In this document: piece after piece, positions 19,150 through 27,835 of the stretch | How positions within the stretch are numbered: the first letter of the stretch is position 1 | Layout: every line of letters starts with the position of its first letter | Assembly (NCBI GenBank): GCA_019637395.1 | Contig: JAHBVR010000010.1 | Span: 1 to 64,000, forward strand | Reading direction: 5' to 3' | From: Vulcanimicrobiota bacterium | GTDB lineage: Bacteria; Vulcanimicrobiota; Xenobia; Xenobiales; JADMJV01 | Length of the DNA stretch: 64,000 nt | Position numbers and translations under genes: made by a program | The notes under the pieces: generated by a model | Seen by the model: the letters and a program-made list of their open reading frames with translations, nothing else | What the model was told of the DNA's origin: nothing | Databases searched by the model: none

Positions 19150-19925
19150 AAGCGGTTTTGCTGGCCGGCGGGCCGGTGGGCAAACTCACTCTGGAAAGCG
19201 GTGACACAGCGGGTAGCAAAGGCCTGGTGCGGGTGGGCGGACAACCGCTGGCCTGGCGCACGCTGCAGGGCTTGCGCGCGGCCCAGGGCCTGACACGCAT
19301 CGTACTGGTGGGGGGAGACCGCCACTGGGAGGGCGTCGACGCCTGGGTTCCCGGTCAGGAGACACTGATGGGCTCTTTCGAAGCCGGTGTCAACGCTTGC
19401 CAGGAAAGTCATGAACCGGTGCTGGTCTGCTGCGGCGACCTGCCTTTCCTACCGGGGGAAGCTCTCGACGATTTTTTGCAGCGCTGCCGTCTGCGCCCCG
19501 AGGCCAGCCTGTGGTACTGCTATCTGCGTCAGGAGAACTCGCTTCGGAAATATCCGCGCCTGGCTCACACCTGGGCGCGCCTGCAGGACGGCACATATTG
19601 CGGCAGCGGCGTGATGATGCTGCGCCCCGAGGTCATGCAGCGCATGCGCGCGGCCATGGAGAGACTCACTCAGGCCCGTAAAAACATGTTCAAGCTGGCC
19701 GGTTGTCTGGGCTGGGGCAATCTGCTCAACTACGGGCTGGGCAGGTTGACGGTGGCCCGCGCGGAGAAAGCCGGCCAGGGCATCTTCGGTGTGCGCTGCG
19801 CCGGCATCGAAACGCCTTACGCCGAGCTCGGCTTCAACGTGGACGATGCGGACAGTCTGCGCGAGGCCCGCCGTATTTTGCAGGAAGTTGGTGATCCTTA
19901 TGCATCAAGTCGTTCACACGGATAA
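19146..19925 (+). CDS. MobA-like nucleotidyltransferase
   Basis: The 259-residue protein starts at GTG 19146, overlapping ispE by 4 bp. It has an NTP-transferase N-terminus (VLLAGGPVGKLTLESGD, then SKGLVRVGGQPL with the nucleotide-contacting Lys) and a PVLVCCGDLPFLPG metal-binding Asp segment, as in the MobA/MocA/IspD superfamily. It could transfer a nucleotide to a sugar, cofactor or isoprenoid intermediate. Position next to ispE makes an IspD-like role worth considering, but it lacks the clear IspD motif order, so I leave it general. Confidence 0.72.
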   Translation: MKAVLLAGGPVGKLTLESGDTAGSKGLVRVGGQPLAWRTLQGLRAAQGLTRIVLVGGDRHWEGVDAWVPGQETLMGSFEAGVNACQESHEPVLVCCGDLPFLPGEALDDFLQRCRLRPEASLWYCYLRQENSLRKYPRLAHTWARLQDGTYCGSGVMMLRPEVMQRMRAAMERLTQARKNMFKLAGCLGWGNLLNYGLGRLTVARAEKAGQGIFGVRCAGIETPYAELGFNVDDADSLREARRILQEVGDPYASSRSHG

Positions 19926-20280
19926 AGCCCCGGCCGCGGTCGGCCCCTACAGTCAGGCCATCCGGCTGGGCAATATGGTCTTTTCAGCCGGACAGGTGGC
20001 CCTCGACCCGGCCCAGGGCGTGCTGGTAGGCAGCGACGTACAATCCCAGACCGAACAGGTTTTCAAGAATCTGCAGGCGGTGCTGGCCGCGGCCGGCAGC
20101 GACCTGAGCAAGGTCGTAAAAACCACCGTTTTTCTGACCACCATGGACCATTTCGCGGCCATGAATGAGGTCTACGGTAAACACTTCCCCAACCATCCCC
20201 CGGCCCGCTCGACGGTGGCCGTGGCCGGCCTGCCGAAGGCGGCCCTGGTGGAAATCGAAGTGGTGGCCTACGCCGAGTAG
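19900..20280 (+). CDS. ridA: RidA family enamine/imine deaminase
   Basis: The 126-residue protein has the RidA/YjgF signature: YSQAIRLGNMVFSAGQVALDP near the N-terminus and PPARSTVAVAGLP with the catalytic Arg near residue 104. It hydrolyses reactive 2-aminoacrylate and related enamines from PLP enzymes. ATG 19900 is preceded by CAGGAAG and lies inside the end of the preceding gene (26-bp overlap). The uup gene starts at the base after its stop. Confidence 0.92.
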   Translation: MHQVVHTDKAPAAVGPYSQAIRLGNMVFSAGQVALDPAQGVLVGSDVQSQTEQVFKNLQAVLAAAGSDLSKVVKTTVFLTTMDHFAAMNEVYGKHFPNHPPARSTVAVAGLPKAALVEIEVVAYAE

Positions 20281-22128
20281 ATGCTAAGATTGGAAGGCAT
20301 CAGCAAGCAGATCCAGGGCCAAAACCTCTTTGAAAACGTGGATCTGACGTTGCAGGCGGGCGACCGGCTGGGCGTGATCGGCGTCAACGGCTGCGGCAAA
20401 AGCACCTTTCTCAAGGTCATGGCCGGCCTGGTGGAGCCCGATAAGGGAACTGTCTGGGTGGCTGAAGGCTATCGCGTCGGCTATTTGCCGCAAGCACCGC
20501 AAGTCGAAGGTCATCTGACGGTAGCTGAGGCCGTCTACCAGTCGCAAGCTGAAGTGCTGGCCCTGTGGCATGAGTATGAAAAAGTGGCCGAGGCCGGCCA
20601 GGACATGCGCCGTCTGGGCGAGCTGCAGCATTCCCTGGAGAATGCCGGCTTTTTTGAGCTGCAGGTGCGCGCCGACATCGCCATCACCCAGTTGGGTCTG
20701 GGCGCATTGCGCGAGTTTCCCATCGACCAACTATCGGGCGGCCAGCGCCGCCGGGTGGCCCTGGCCCAGGCGCTCACCCGGCAGCCCGACGTGTTGCTGC
20801 TGGACGAGCCCACCAACCATCTGGACACCGATTCCATCGACTGGCTGGAAGGCTACCTGCGCGGCTACGCCGGGGCGGTGGTCATGGTTACCCACGATCG
20901 TTACTTTCTCGATCGAATCACCAGCCGCACCCTCGAAATCGAGGACGCTCAAGTGACCTGCTACCAGGGCAACTACGCCCGCTACCTGGAGAAGAAGTCC
21001 GAATTGCAAGCGCTGGCTGAAGCCAGCCAGGCCAAACGAGCCAACCTGTGGCGGCGCGAGCTGGAGTGGCTGAGGCGCGGTCCGCGGGCCCGGGCTACCA
21101 AGCAGAAAGCTCGCATCGAGCGCGCCTATGAGCTGAAGCCCGAGCACCAGAAGAAGCCAGAAGGCCTGGAAATCGGCCTGGGCTCCGCCCGCCTGGGCAA
21201 GAAGGTTTTGGTGGCTCAGGGGCTTTCCAAGAAATTCGGGGAGAAGCGCCTCTTCGAGAAATTGGACCTGATATTGGAACCGGGCGAGCGGTTGGGTATC
21301 GTGGGTCCGAACGGCAGCGGTAAGACCACCCTGCTGGAGATTTTGGCGGGGCGACTGCAGCCGGACAACGGCAGCCTGGAGATCGGTTCGACCGTCAAAC
21401 TGGGCTATTTCGATCAGGAAAACCGCCAGCTCGACCCCAACCTCAAAGTGATCGATTCGCTGCGTCAGGTGGCCGAGAGCATTCCGCTGGCCAACGGCGA
21501 GGTGCTCACGGCCGCCCAGATGCTGGAGCGTTTTTTGTTCAGCGGCCGTTTACAGCATACACTGGTGGGCCGGCTTTCGGGCGGTGAGCGGCGCCGTCTT
21601 TATCTTTTACAGGTGCTGATGAGCAATCCCAATGTGCTCTTCCTGGACGAACCTTCTAACGACCTGGACATCCCGACCCTATCCTGTCTGGAGGATTACC
21701 TGGATCAGTATCCGGGTTCCCTGCTGGTGTCCAGTCACGACCGCTACTTGTTGGATCGCTGCGTGGACCAGTTGCTGGCTTTTGAGGGGGGTGCGCAGCC
21801 GCGGCGCGTGCTGGGCGGCTATTCGGACTACGCTCAGGACAAACCGGCGCCGGTGACTGACGTGGCGCCCGCCAGGAAGGCGATTGTGGTGGATCATGCG
21901 CCGGTGCGGGCGCGCAAGCTTTCCTTCAAGGAAAAGCGTGAGCTGGAGCAGTTGGAAGTGAGCATCGCCGGGGCGGAAACTCGCCAGCTCGAATTAGAGG
22001 AAGTTCTGGCCAGCCAGGGTACCAATTATGGTGCCGTTCGCCAGGCTCACGAGGAGCTGGAGAAACTGAAGGCGGACCTGGAAACGCAGATGGAGCGCTG
22101 GGCCGAACTGGCCGAGCTGGCGGAATAG
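20281..22128 (+). CDS. uup: ABC-F ATPase, Uup-like
   Basis: The 615-residue protein has two soluble ABC domains: Walker A GVNGCGKST and GPNGSGKTT, signatures LSGGQRRR and LSGGERRR, Walker B LLLDEPTNHLD and LFLDEPSNDLD. A linker of about 70 charged residues joins them, and the C-terminus carries a basic coiled coil (LSFKEKRELEQLE onward), the arrangement of Uup-type ABC-F proteins that act on ribosomes or DNA junctions. The ATG directly follows the ridA stop (TAGATG), so expression is coupled. Confidence 0.88.
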   Translation: MLRLEGISKQIQGQNLFENVDLTLQAGDRLGVIGVNGCGKSTFLKVMAGLVEPDKGTVWVAEGYRVGYLPQAPQVEGHLTVAEAVYQSQAEVLALWHEYEKVAEAGQDMRRLGELQHSLENAGFFELQVRADIAITQLGLGALREFPIDQLSGGQRRRVALAQALTRQPDVLLLDEPTNHLDTDSIDWLEGYLRGYAGAVVMVTHDRYFLDRITSRTLEIEDAQVTCYQGNYARYLEKKSELQALAEASQAKRANLWRRELEWLRRGPRARATKQKARIERAYELKPEHQKKPEGLEIGLGSARLGKKVLVAQGLSKKFGEKRLFEKLDLILEPGERLGIVGPNGSGKTTLLEILAGRLQPDNGSLEIGSTVKLGYFDQENRQLDPNLKVIDSLRQVAESIPLANGEVLTAAQMLERFLFSGRLQHTLVGRLSGGERRRLYLLQVLMSNPNVLFLDEPSNDLDIPTLSCLEDYLDQYPGSLLVSSHDRYLLDRCVDQLLAFEGGAQPRRVLGGYSDYAQDKPAPVTDVAPARKAIVVDHAPVRARKLSFKEKRELEQLEVSIAGAETRQLELEEVLASQGTNYGAVRQAHEELEKLKADLETQMERWAELAELAE

Positions 22129-22137
22129 GAGTCTTGG

Positions 22138-22620
22138 ATGAAGCCCTGGATATTGGTGCTGGGACTATCGGTCTGGGTGTGGGCGGCTCCTCCGGCTGAG
22201 GACGTTTATAAGGTGGTGGAAGCGGCCGGGCTACCGCGGGAGATGGTGGTTCTGCACAATCCCGACAGCTTTCCGGAGCTGGCCGTGGTGGGAGTCGAGA
22301 ACCAGCTCAAGGCCGTTTACCTGGATGGCGCATACACCAGCCCCAATCAGGCCACCGGGACCATGTGCGCCCGGCTCGACCAGGAACTGGCGGTGGCCTG
22401 GGTGCTCCAGGTTCTGTTGAGCTTTGAAGAGCCGCTGCTCAAGAGTCCCGCGGAATTCACGGGAACCAGCGACTGGCTCGCTCCCACCGCCGAAGCCGAC
22501 GGAGCCAAAGGCTTTAAAGTGAAGCTGTGGGTGCGCGAGAAAAACGGGGAACTGGCTCTGCGCCAGTATCACCTGACCTCCAGGGGCGCTCGAGTGAGTG
22601 TCTTGCGCCGCCTGAAGTAA
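22138..22620 (+). CDS. Uncharacterised exported protein
   Basis: The 160-residue product starts at ATG 22138 after GGAG and has a signal peptide (ILVLGLSVWVWAAPPAEDV). The rest is mixed alpha/beta with no motif I recognise. It follows uup by nine bases and ends two bases before the end of the convergent gene at 22623. Probably the last gene of the ispE operon. Confidence 0.6.
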   Translation: MKPWILVLGLSVWVWAAPPAEDVYKVVEAAGLPREMVVLHNPDSFPELAVVGVENQLKAVYLDGAYTSPNQATGTMCARLDQELAVAWVLQVLLSFEEPLLKSPAEFTGTSDWLAPTAEADGAKGFKVKLWVREKNGELALRQYHLTSRGARVSVLRRLK

Positions 22621-22622
22621 GC

Positions 22623-23369
22623 CTACTGCTGGTGAGCGGCGGCCAGGTCGGCGTCGTTCTGGGAGAATTCCAACGTCATGGGCTGGCCGCGGTCGTTACC
22701 GGGCTCGCGGATGTCCAGGGGACCGCCCAGGTAGGAAGCGGACTTGAGTTCCATGCGGCCGGCGTCCTGGGCTTCGGGCACGGGCTTGAGCCTGGCCACC
22801 TGCTTCTGATCGGTTTTCATCTGGTTATCCAGCACGCGCTCGGCGGCTTCCAGGTTAGACTCGGGGATGTCGCCCAGCAGGCGACCGCAAACCTTCTCCA
22901 TGTTGCCATCCAGGGTGTTCAGGGCATCCACCTGGTCAGGGGCCAGCACCGATTCGACTCCCTGATCGTTGCGAATGCGCACGAACCCGTCGGGGAGCAT
23001 GGTGGCGCCGGCCCTGGCCTTCTCGGCCTTTTCTTCTTGATCGCGCTCGTGACCGCGCCTGGTCTTGAGTTCGTGGTCTTCGTTGTTCTCCGGCTCTAGC
23101 TCCTGGAGTCCGGCGTGGGCGGCCAGTTCGTGCTCGTGGCCCTCGATGTGCTCCTGGTGGGAAGCCTGCAGCGACTTCCTGGCGGCATCACTGAAGGTGA
23201 AGCCTTCTTCCTGCTCCACGCCCTTTTTATTGACGATGGTCTTGCGCTGGGTGTTGGCGGTTCCGCCGGTATGATGGAGGTTCTCGGCCGTTTTGGAATC
23301 CGGGCCTTTGGCGACTTGCTGATTGATCTGGCTGAAGTAGTTTCCACCCTGTCCGATGCTGGATGCCAT
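22623..23369 (-). CDS. Uncharacterised charged, helical protein
   Basis: The 248-residue protein is rich in Glu, Asp, Lys and Gln, with an extended middle region (HEHELAAHAGLQELEPENNEDHEL, then EEKAEKARAG) that is likely disordered or coiled, and a more structured region around residues 125-190. No signal peptide or catalytic motif is seen. ATG 23369 follows GGAGG. It is divergent from the M4-like peptidase gene across a 98-bp AT-rich region with repeated sites, which suggests shared regulation. I do not recognise the family. Confidence 0.6.
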   Translation of the reverse strand: MASSIGQGGNYFSQINQQVAKGPDSKTAENLHHTGGTANTQRKTIVNKKGVEQEEGFTFSDAARKSLQASHQEHIEGHEHELAAHAGLQELEPENNEDHELKTRRGHERDQEEKAEKARAGATMLPDGFVRIRNDQGVESVLAPDQVDALNTLDGNMEKVCGRLLGDIPESNLEAAERVLDNQMKTDQKQVARLKPVPEAQDAGRMELKSASYLGGPLDIREPGNDRGQPMTLEFSQNDADLAAAHQQ

Positions 23370-23387
23370 GGTCCGATACCCTCCTCG

Positions 23388-23461
23388 TTTCTGAAAAGCT
23401 CGGGTATCATATCATAAGTTCATAGTTCTACAACCTTTGTGGTCATTTCTGAAAATATACT
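23388..23461. promoter_or_regulatory. Divergent promoter region with two TTTCTGAAAA sites
   Basis: The near-palindrome TTTCTGAAAA occurs at 23388-23397 and 23446-23455, 58 bp apart, in the otherwise GC-rich window. A good -10 hexamer, TATACT, sits at 23456-23461 directly after the second site, but no matching -35 was found at 16-18 bp. Its distance to GTG 23468 is six bases, so transcription would start at or near the start codon. The two sites might be operators for one regulator; this is an inference from the repeat. Confidence 0.5.
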
Positions 23462-23467
23462 GCGAGC

Positions 23468-24919
23468 GTGAAAATTGCTTATGCAGCCCAGGCCCCGGCC
23501 CTGTCTAAAGTGAAGACGTATTCGCAAGATTCTATGGTGGGTCCCGTCATTGAAGACACCATCGAGATCAGCAAGATCGGCCGCCGCCTGGAAGGTCCCC
23601 GAGTAGGGGTCTGGGATCAAGAAGTCATGAAGGCCTCGGCCGACAGCCAGGGCAACTATCTGTACGGGCCGGAAAGCCGCAAGTTCGACCAGGTCCAGGC
23701 CTTCGTCAGCTCGCAAAAGACCCTTGATCTCTTCGAGGGTTATGCTCAGCGCACGCTACCCTGGGCTTTTGAAGGCGAGACTCTGGGGGTGGGCCCGCAC
23801 GCCGGTGAGGGAGCCAATGCCTATTACCAACGCTCCTACGGCTCCCTCAGCTTCTATTACTTTGACTCCAAAGCCCTGGGCCGGCGCGTGCAGACCTCCC
23901 AGTCAGCCGACGTGGTTTCTCATGAAACCGGTCACGCTATTCTGGACGGACTCAAGCCGGAGTTCGGACGCACCTTCGATCGCGAAACCAAGGCCTATCA
24001 CGAGGCTTTCGGCGACTGCGCGGCCATGCTGTTGACCTTGTCGCGGCCGGCCAATCGTGAGGCCATCTTAAAAGAAACCGGCGGCGATCTGCGCAAGGAA
24101 AACTGCCTGTCGCGCATGGGCGAAGAGTTCGGCTACGCGGTGCGCCGCATGAACAAAGACGACCGCGACGATCGCGATTATCTGCGCACCCACCTCAATG
24201 ACTTCCGCTACATAGACCCCAACACTTTGCCGGCCGACGGACCCCGCGAAAAGCTGACCGGCGAAGCGCACAGCTTCTGCCAGGTGTGGACTCGCGCTTT
24301 TTACGACACCCTGGCGGGGCTTTTCGAAAAGACCGGCGACATGGGCAAGGCCGGGGAGATCGGCGGCAACCTGCTCACGCTGGGCACGCACATGGTCAGC
24401 CCCACCCGGGCCCGCTACAGCCAGCTGGCCGGCGCCATGCTGCGGGCCGACCAACTGCTCTACGGCGGTGAAAATTCGGGCATCCTGCGCCAGGCTTTTG
24501 AGAAGGCCGGCATCGAGTGTGCCCAGGAAATGGTGCCGGAGTTCAACTGGAGCCAGCCGCCCGCCGATCTGGCCGAGGCGCAACCGTTGCTCGACCAGTT
24601 GGGGCCGGGCGGCTTTCAGGCCCAGCGCATTCTCAAGGACGGCCACGGTTTCACCGTGGTCGAAGGGGTGCACAGCGAGGTAGTGCGCTGTGGCCAGGAC
24701 AAGGCCAGCGAAGTGTCTCAGGGAATGAGCCTGACCTTCGACCCCTCGGGGCGTTTGATTCACAAAGTGGTCGACGATCCGTCTGCGCATAGCGAAGCCA
24801 TTGGAATGCGCGATGAAATCACGCGTTCGCAACCGGGTCTGCCGGCTACCTGGCGGAGCCTGCGCGAACTCGGCGACGGAACGCAGCTGGTTGAGCGCCT
24901 GCCCGTCTTCATCGACTGA
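23468..24919 (+). CDS. M4-like zinc metallopeptidase without signal peptide
   Basis: The 483-residue protein has HETGH at residues 152-156 and AYHEAFGD with Glu179 and Asp183, the thermolysin (M4) ligand pattern of HExxH plus ExxxD, and the YYQRSYGSLSFYYFDSKALG lead-in strand typical of gluzincins. No signal peptide or propeptide is visible, unlike secreted thermolysins, so it may be cytoplasmic or exported by another route. GTG 23468 has no ribosome-binding site; see the leaderless candidate. Downstream ATG 23534 is an alternative, also without a site. Confidence 0.75.
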   Translation: MKIAYAAQAPALSKVKTYSQDSMVGPVIEDTIEISKIGRRLEGPRVGVWDQEVMKASADSQGNYLYGPESRKFDQVQAFVSSQKTLDLFEGYAQRTLPWAFEGETLGVGPHAGEGANAYYQRSYGSLSFYYFDSKALGRRVQTSQSADVVSHETGHAILDGLKPEFGRTFDRETKAYHEAFGDCAAMLLTLSRPANREAILKETGGDLRKENCLSRMGEEFGYAVRRMNKDDRDDRDYLRTHLNDFRYIDPNTLPADGPREKLTGEAHSFCQVWTRAFYDTLAGLFEKTGDMGKAGEIGGNLLTLGTHMVSPTRARYSQLAGAMLRADQLLYGGENSGILRQAFEKAGIECAQEMVPEFNWSQPPADLAEAQPLLDQLGPGGFQAQRILKDGHGFTVVEGVHSEVVRCGQDKASEVSQGMSLTFDPSGRLIHKVVDDPSAHSEAIGMRDEITRSQPGLPATWRSLRELGDGTQLVERLPVFID

Positions 24920-24953
24920 AGGCCGCCCCGGCTGGGGCCGAGAAGGGCGACCG

Positions 24954-25754
24954 ATGAAAAAGCTTGTAATCCTGACCCTGGCCATTCTACTTTCCCCCGC
25001 CTATGCTGACGTGCGCTACACCAAGAAGGTGACCTTCAACCATGGCGATACGGAAGGCATGTCCATGCAGACCACGACCTTCTTGAAAAATAAACGGGAG
25101 CGCATCGACACCGTCATGCAGGCCGGCCCGATGAAAATCCAGCAGAGCGAGCTGACTCTGTGCGACCTGGAAAAGCGGGCTCGACTGGATTCGGAGCTGA
25201 AAATCTACACCAGCCGTTCGCTGCGGCCGCAGCTGAGCGAAATGCGCAACCCCATGGAGGAAAGGAAGACCGAAGAGGCTCCCATCAAACCGGGTAGCGG
25301 CACCTACACCATGACCTATAAAGTGCAGGATCTGGGTGTGGAAAAAGTGGCCGGGTTGGACACACGCCACTATCGCGTGCAATGCCATATGGTCAGCACG
25401 GGCTGCGCCGGTGACTCCCAGCACGATATGGACCGGGAGGTGTGGGTGGCCGACCTGCCGCGCCTGCAGTGCCCCATCCTGGACGCCAGCTCCGACTTCT
25501 CGCTGGAAAATCAGTGCCAGATCAAGGTCATTCAACAGGGAGATGTGCAGCTCTATCTGGCGGCTATGAAAGGGGAGCCGGTCAAGGAGATCCTCTACCA
25601 GGAAGGCAAGCCCATGATGACCACCGAGCTGACCGACTACAGCAGCGCCGCCCTGGAGGACGCTCTCTTCAGCCTGGACGGGCTGAAGGCAGTCAGCGAA
25701 GGGGAATTCCAGCAGCAGATGCAAGCCAAGATGATGCGCCAGTTTCTCCCATGA
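24954..25754 (+). CDS. Uncharacterised exported protein
   Basis: The 266-residue product starts at ATG 24954 (short GGGCGA upstream) and has a signal peptide (KKLVILTLAILLSPAYAD). The mature part looks beta-rich, with FLKNKRERIDTVMQAG and a pair of Cys in CHMVSTGCAG. The pattern resembles exported domains such as DUF4412, but I cannot assign it. It overlaps the thioredoxin-like gene by four bases (ATGA) and probably shares its transcript. Confidence 0.6.
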   Translation: MKKLVILTLAILLSPAYADVRYTKKVTFNHGDTEGMSMQTTTFLKNKRERIDTVMQAGPMKIQQSELTLCDLEKRARLDSELKIYTSRSLRPQLSEMRNPMEERKTEEAPIKPGSGTYTMTYKVQDLGVEKVAGLDTRHYRVQCHMVSTGCAGDSQHDMDREVWVADLPRLQCPILDASSDFSLENQCQIKVIQQGDVQLYLAAMKGEPVKEILYQEGKPMMTTELTDYSSAALEDALFSLDGLKAVSEGEFQQQMQAKMMRQFLP

Positions 25755-26266
25755 AATGGCTGCTCTGGCTGCTCCTGAGCGGGGCGGTCACGGCCCAAAC
25801 ACTGGTAGAACTGGACGGGCGCCAGGTCAGCCTGGACGAATTGCGGCGAGCCGGCAAACCGTTGGTCCTGATGACCTGGTGCAGCCATTGCGCTTGCTGC
25901 CGTAGCGGCGAGAAGACCTTGCTGGAGCTGGCTCGCCGCTATCCCGAGATGGAGATGCGGGCTCTGGATGCGCAATTCGGGGATGACGCCAAACAGGTTC
26001 AGGGCTATTTACAGCGCCAGAAGTTAAGGTTGCCGGTGCTCTTTGACCCGCGCGGGGGATTGTGCCGGCTGCTGGGAATCCGCACCAGCACCACCGCTCT
26101 GGTTTGGGATACACGCGGGGAGATGCGCTATTTTGGGAACCTGGCCGGTCTGCCGGGAGCGTTGAAACAACTGCACTCCGGTCAGGCGGTCGTCCCGCCC
26201 AGCACGCCTCAACAGGGCTGCCCCATTCTCTTTCTCGAGCACCTGGACAAAAGGGACCGCCCGTGA
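25751..26266 (+). CDS. Exported thioredoxin-like protein
   Basis: The 171-residue product has a signal peptide (WLLWLLLSGAVTAQ) and a redoxin fold with the motif WCSHCACC near residue 41, so the CxxC pair is present with two additional Cys. It continues as LPVLFDPRGGLCRLLGIRTSTTALV, the cis-Pro/strand region of TlpA-type proteins, although the cis-Pro is replaced by a TST segment. It could act in periplasmic disulfide exchange. It overlaps both neighbours by four bases. Confidence 0.72.
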   Translation: MKWLLWLLLSGAVTAQTLVELDGRQVSLDELRRAGKPLVLMTWCSHCACCRSGEKTLLELARRYPEMEMRALDAQFGDDAKQVQGYLQRQKLRLPVLFDPRGGLCRLLGIRTSTTALVWDTRGEMRYFGNLAGLPGALKQLHSGQAVVPPSTPQQGCPILFLEHLDKRDRP

Positions 26267-27699
26267 GAGCGCTCGACCTGCTGGTTCTGGCCGTCTATTT
26301 CGCCGGCCTGGCGGGGATCGGCTGGTGGGTGGGTCACGGCGGCAAGGATGACTCCGAGCGCGATTTACTGGTAGGCGACCGTCGTATCCCCTGGTGGGCC
26401 GTGCTGCTTTCGGTGCTCGGCTCGGAAATTTCGGCACTGACCTTTGTGGGCGTCCCGGCTTTTGCTTATTCCGGTAACTGGACTTATCTGCAGGTAACCC
26501 TGGGGGCCATCGGCGGCCGCTACCTGGTGGGGCGCTATTTCGTGCCCGCTTTCTACCGGCACAACGTCGTTTCCATCTATGAGTTTTTGCTGCGCCGCTA
26601 TGGACCCTGGACGCGCAACGTGGCCGTGCTGATCTTTCTCTGCGCGCGCGTGCTGATGAGTGGCGTGCGTCTGGGAGCGGGAGCGGTGATCGTGCACCTG
26701 GCCCTGGGTGTGCCGGTGAACACGGCCATTGTGATGGTGGCTCTGGTGGGACTGGTTTTCTGCGCCGTGGGCGGCGTCAAAGCGGTGGTCTGGACCGAGG
26801 TTCTGCAGGTTTCGGTGATGCTCGTCGGAGCCTTGTCCGCCTTGCTGGTGCTGCTCTCCGGGACTCGGGGGCTGAGCGCGCCGCCGGAGGCCATGCGGGT
26901 GCTCGACCTGAGCTGGGACCCGAGTTTGGAATTCACGCTGTGGGCCGCCTTGCTGGGCACCACCCTGACCAATACGGCCATTTTCGGCACCGACTACGAT
27001 ATGGTGCAGCGCATGCTGACGGCCAAAAACAGCCAGCAGAGCGGCCGGGCCGTAATCGGCTCGGCCCTGGCCGAGATCCCTATCATCAGCCTGTTCCTGG
27101 GCATCGGCACGTTGTTGCGGCTCTTCTACCAGGCTCATCCCGACCCCAACCTGCCCGCCTCGGCCAAGCACATCTTCGGTTACTTCATCATGACCCAGTT
27201 GCCGGCCGGCCTGTGCGGACTGCTGATTGCCGCCGTCGTCTCGGTCTTGCTTGCCAGCTATGAATCCGCTCTGGCTTCGCTGGCCGGTTCGTTTGTAGTC
27301 GATCTTTATCGGCCTTTTCAGCCGAATCGCGAGCCCGCACACTATCTCTGGGCCACCCGCCTGGCCACCGTGGGATTCGCCACTCTCTTGTTGCTGGTGG
27401 CCGTGCTGTCCGGAGATGTCGAGGAAGTCCTCCAGCTCGGGTTGGAAATCGGCACCTACTTCTATGGCGCCTTGCTGGCCGTCTTTGGCCTGGCGCTGAT
27501 CCAGAGTGAGGAACGTCCCGCCGGTTGGGACCGCTGGACCGCTTTGCTGGCCATGCCGACGGCCATCCTTTTGGTGCTGGCGGTGAAGCTCAGAGGCGGC
27601 CTGGCCTTTCCCTGGTACGTCGCCTTGGGGGCCCTGACCGCGGGGGTACTTATTTGGCTGCCTAAGAAACTCTTCAGAAACCCGAAAGAGAGTCCTTAA
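26263..27699 (+). CDS. Sodium:solute symporter (SSS family)
   Basis: This 478-residue integral membrane protein starts at GTG 26263 (GTGA overlap). It has about 13 membrane segments, the SSS early motif (GDRRIPWWAVLLSVLGSEISALTFVGVPAF) and a Tyr-based loop (TDYDMVQRMLTAKNSQQS), as in the sialic-acid/sodium symporters. It imports an organic solute with sodium; substrate is not deducible. The upstream exported thioredoxin-like protein and downstream two-component pair do not identify it further. Confidence 0.85.
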   Translation: MRALDLLVLAVYFAGLAGIGWWVGHGGKDDSERDLLVGDRRIPWWAVLLSVLGSEISALTFVGVPAFAYSGNWTYLQVTLGAIGGRYLVGRYFVPAFYRHNVVSIYEFLLRRYGPWTRNVAVLIFLCARVLMSGVRLGAGAVIVHLALGVPVNTAIVMVALVGLVFCAVGGVKAVVWTEVLQVSVMLVGALSALLVLLSGTRGLSAPPEAMRVLDLSWDPSLEFTLWAALLGTTLTNTAIFGTDYDMVQRMLTAKNSQQSGRAVIGSALAEIPIISLFLGIGTLLRLFYQAHPDPNLPASAKHIFGYFIMTQLPAGLCGLLIAAVVSVLLASYESALASLAGSFVVDLYRPFQPNREPAHYLWATRLATVGFATLLLLVAVLSGDVEEVLQLGLEIGTYFYGALLAVFGLALIQSEERPAGWDRWTALLAMPTAILLVLAVKLRGGLAFPWYVALGALTAGVLIWLPKKLFRNPKESP

Positions 27700-27835
27700 G
27701 CCGATCCTCTTAAGCTGAGGTCATGGCAATCAAGTCTCTGCAGGTTTGCTCCGAGGAGAATGCGGCTGGCGCAGCGCACCGCGATTCCTTCCCACTGACG
27801 ATGACCTGGACTCCCTTGCCCTGGGCTGCCACTGG

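Noticed and set aside
19146-19925. Calling the nucleotidyltransferase ispD because ispE precedes it
   Set aside because: The N-terminal loop and overall layout fit MobA/MocA at least as well, and motif order of IspD was not seen.
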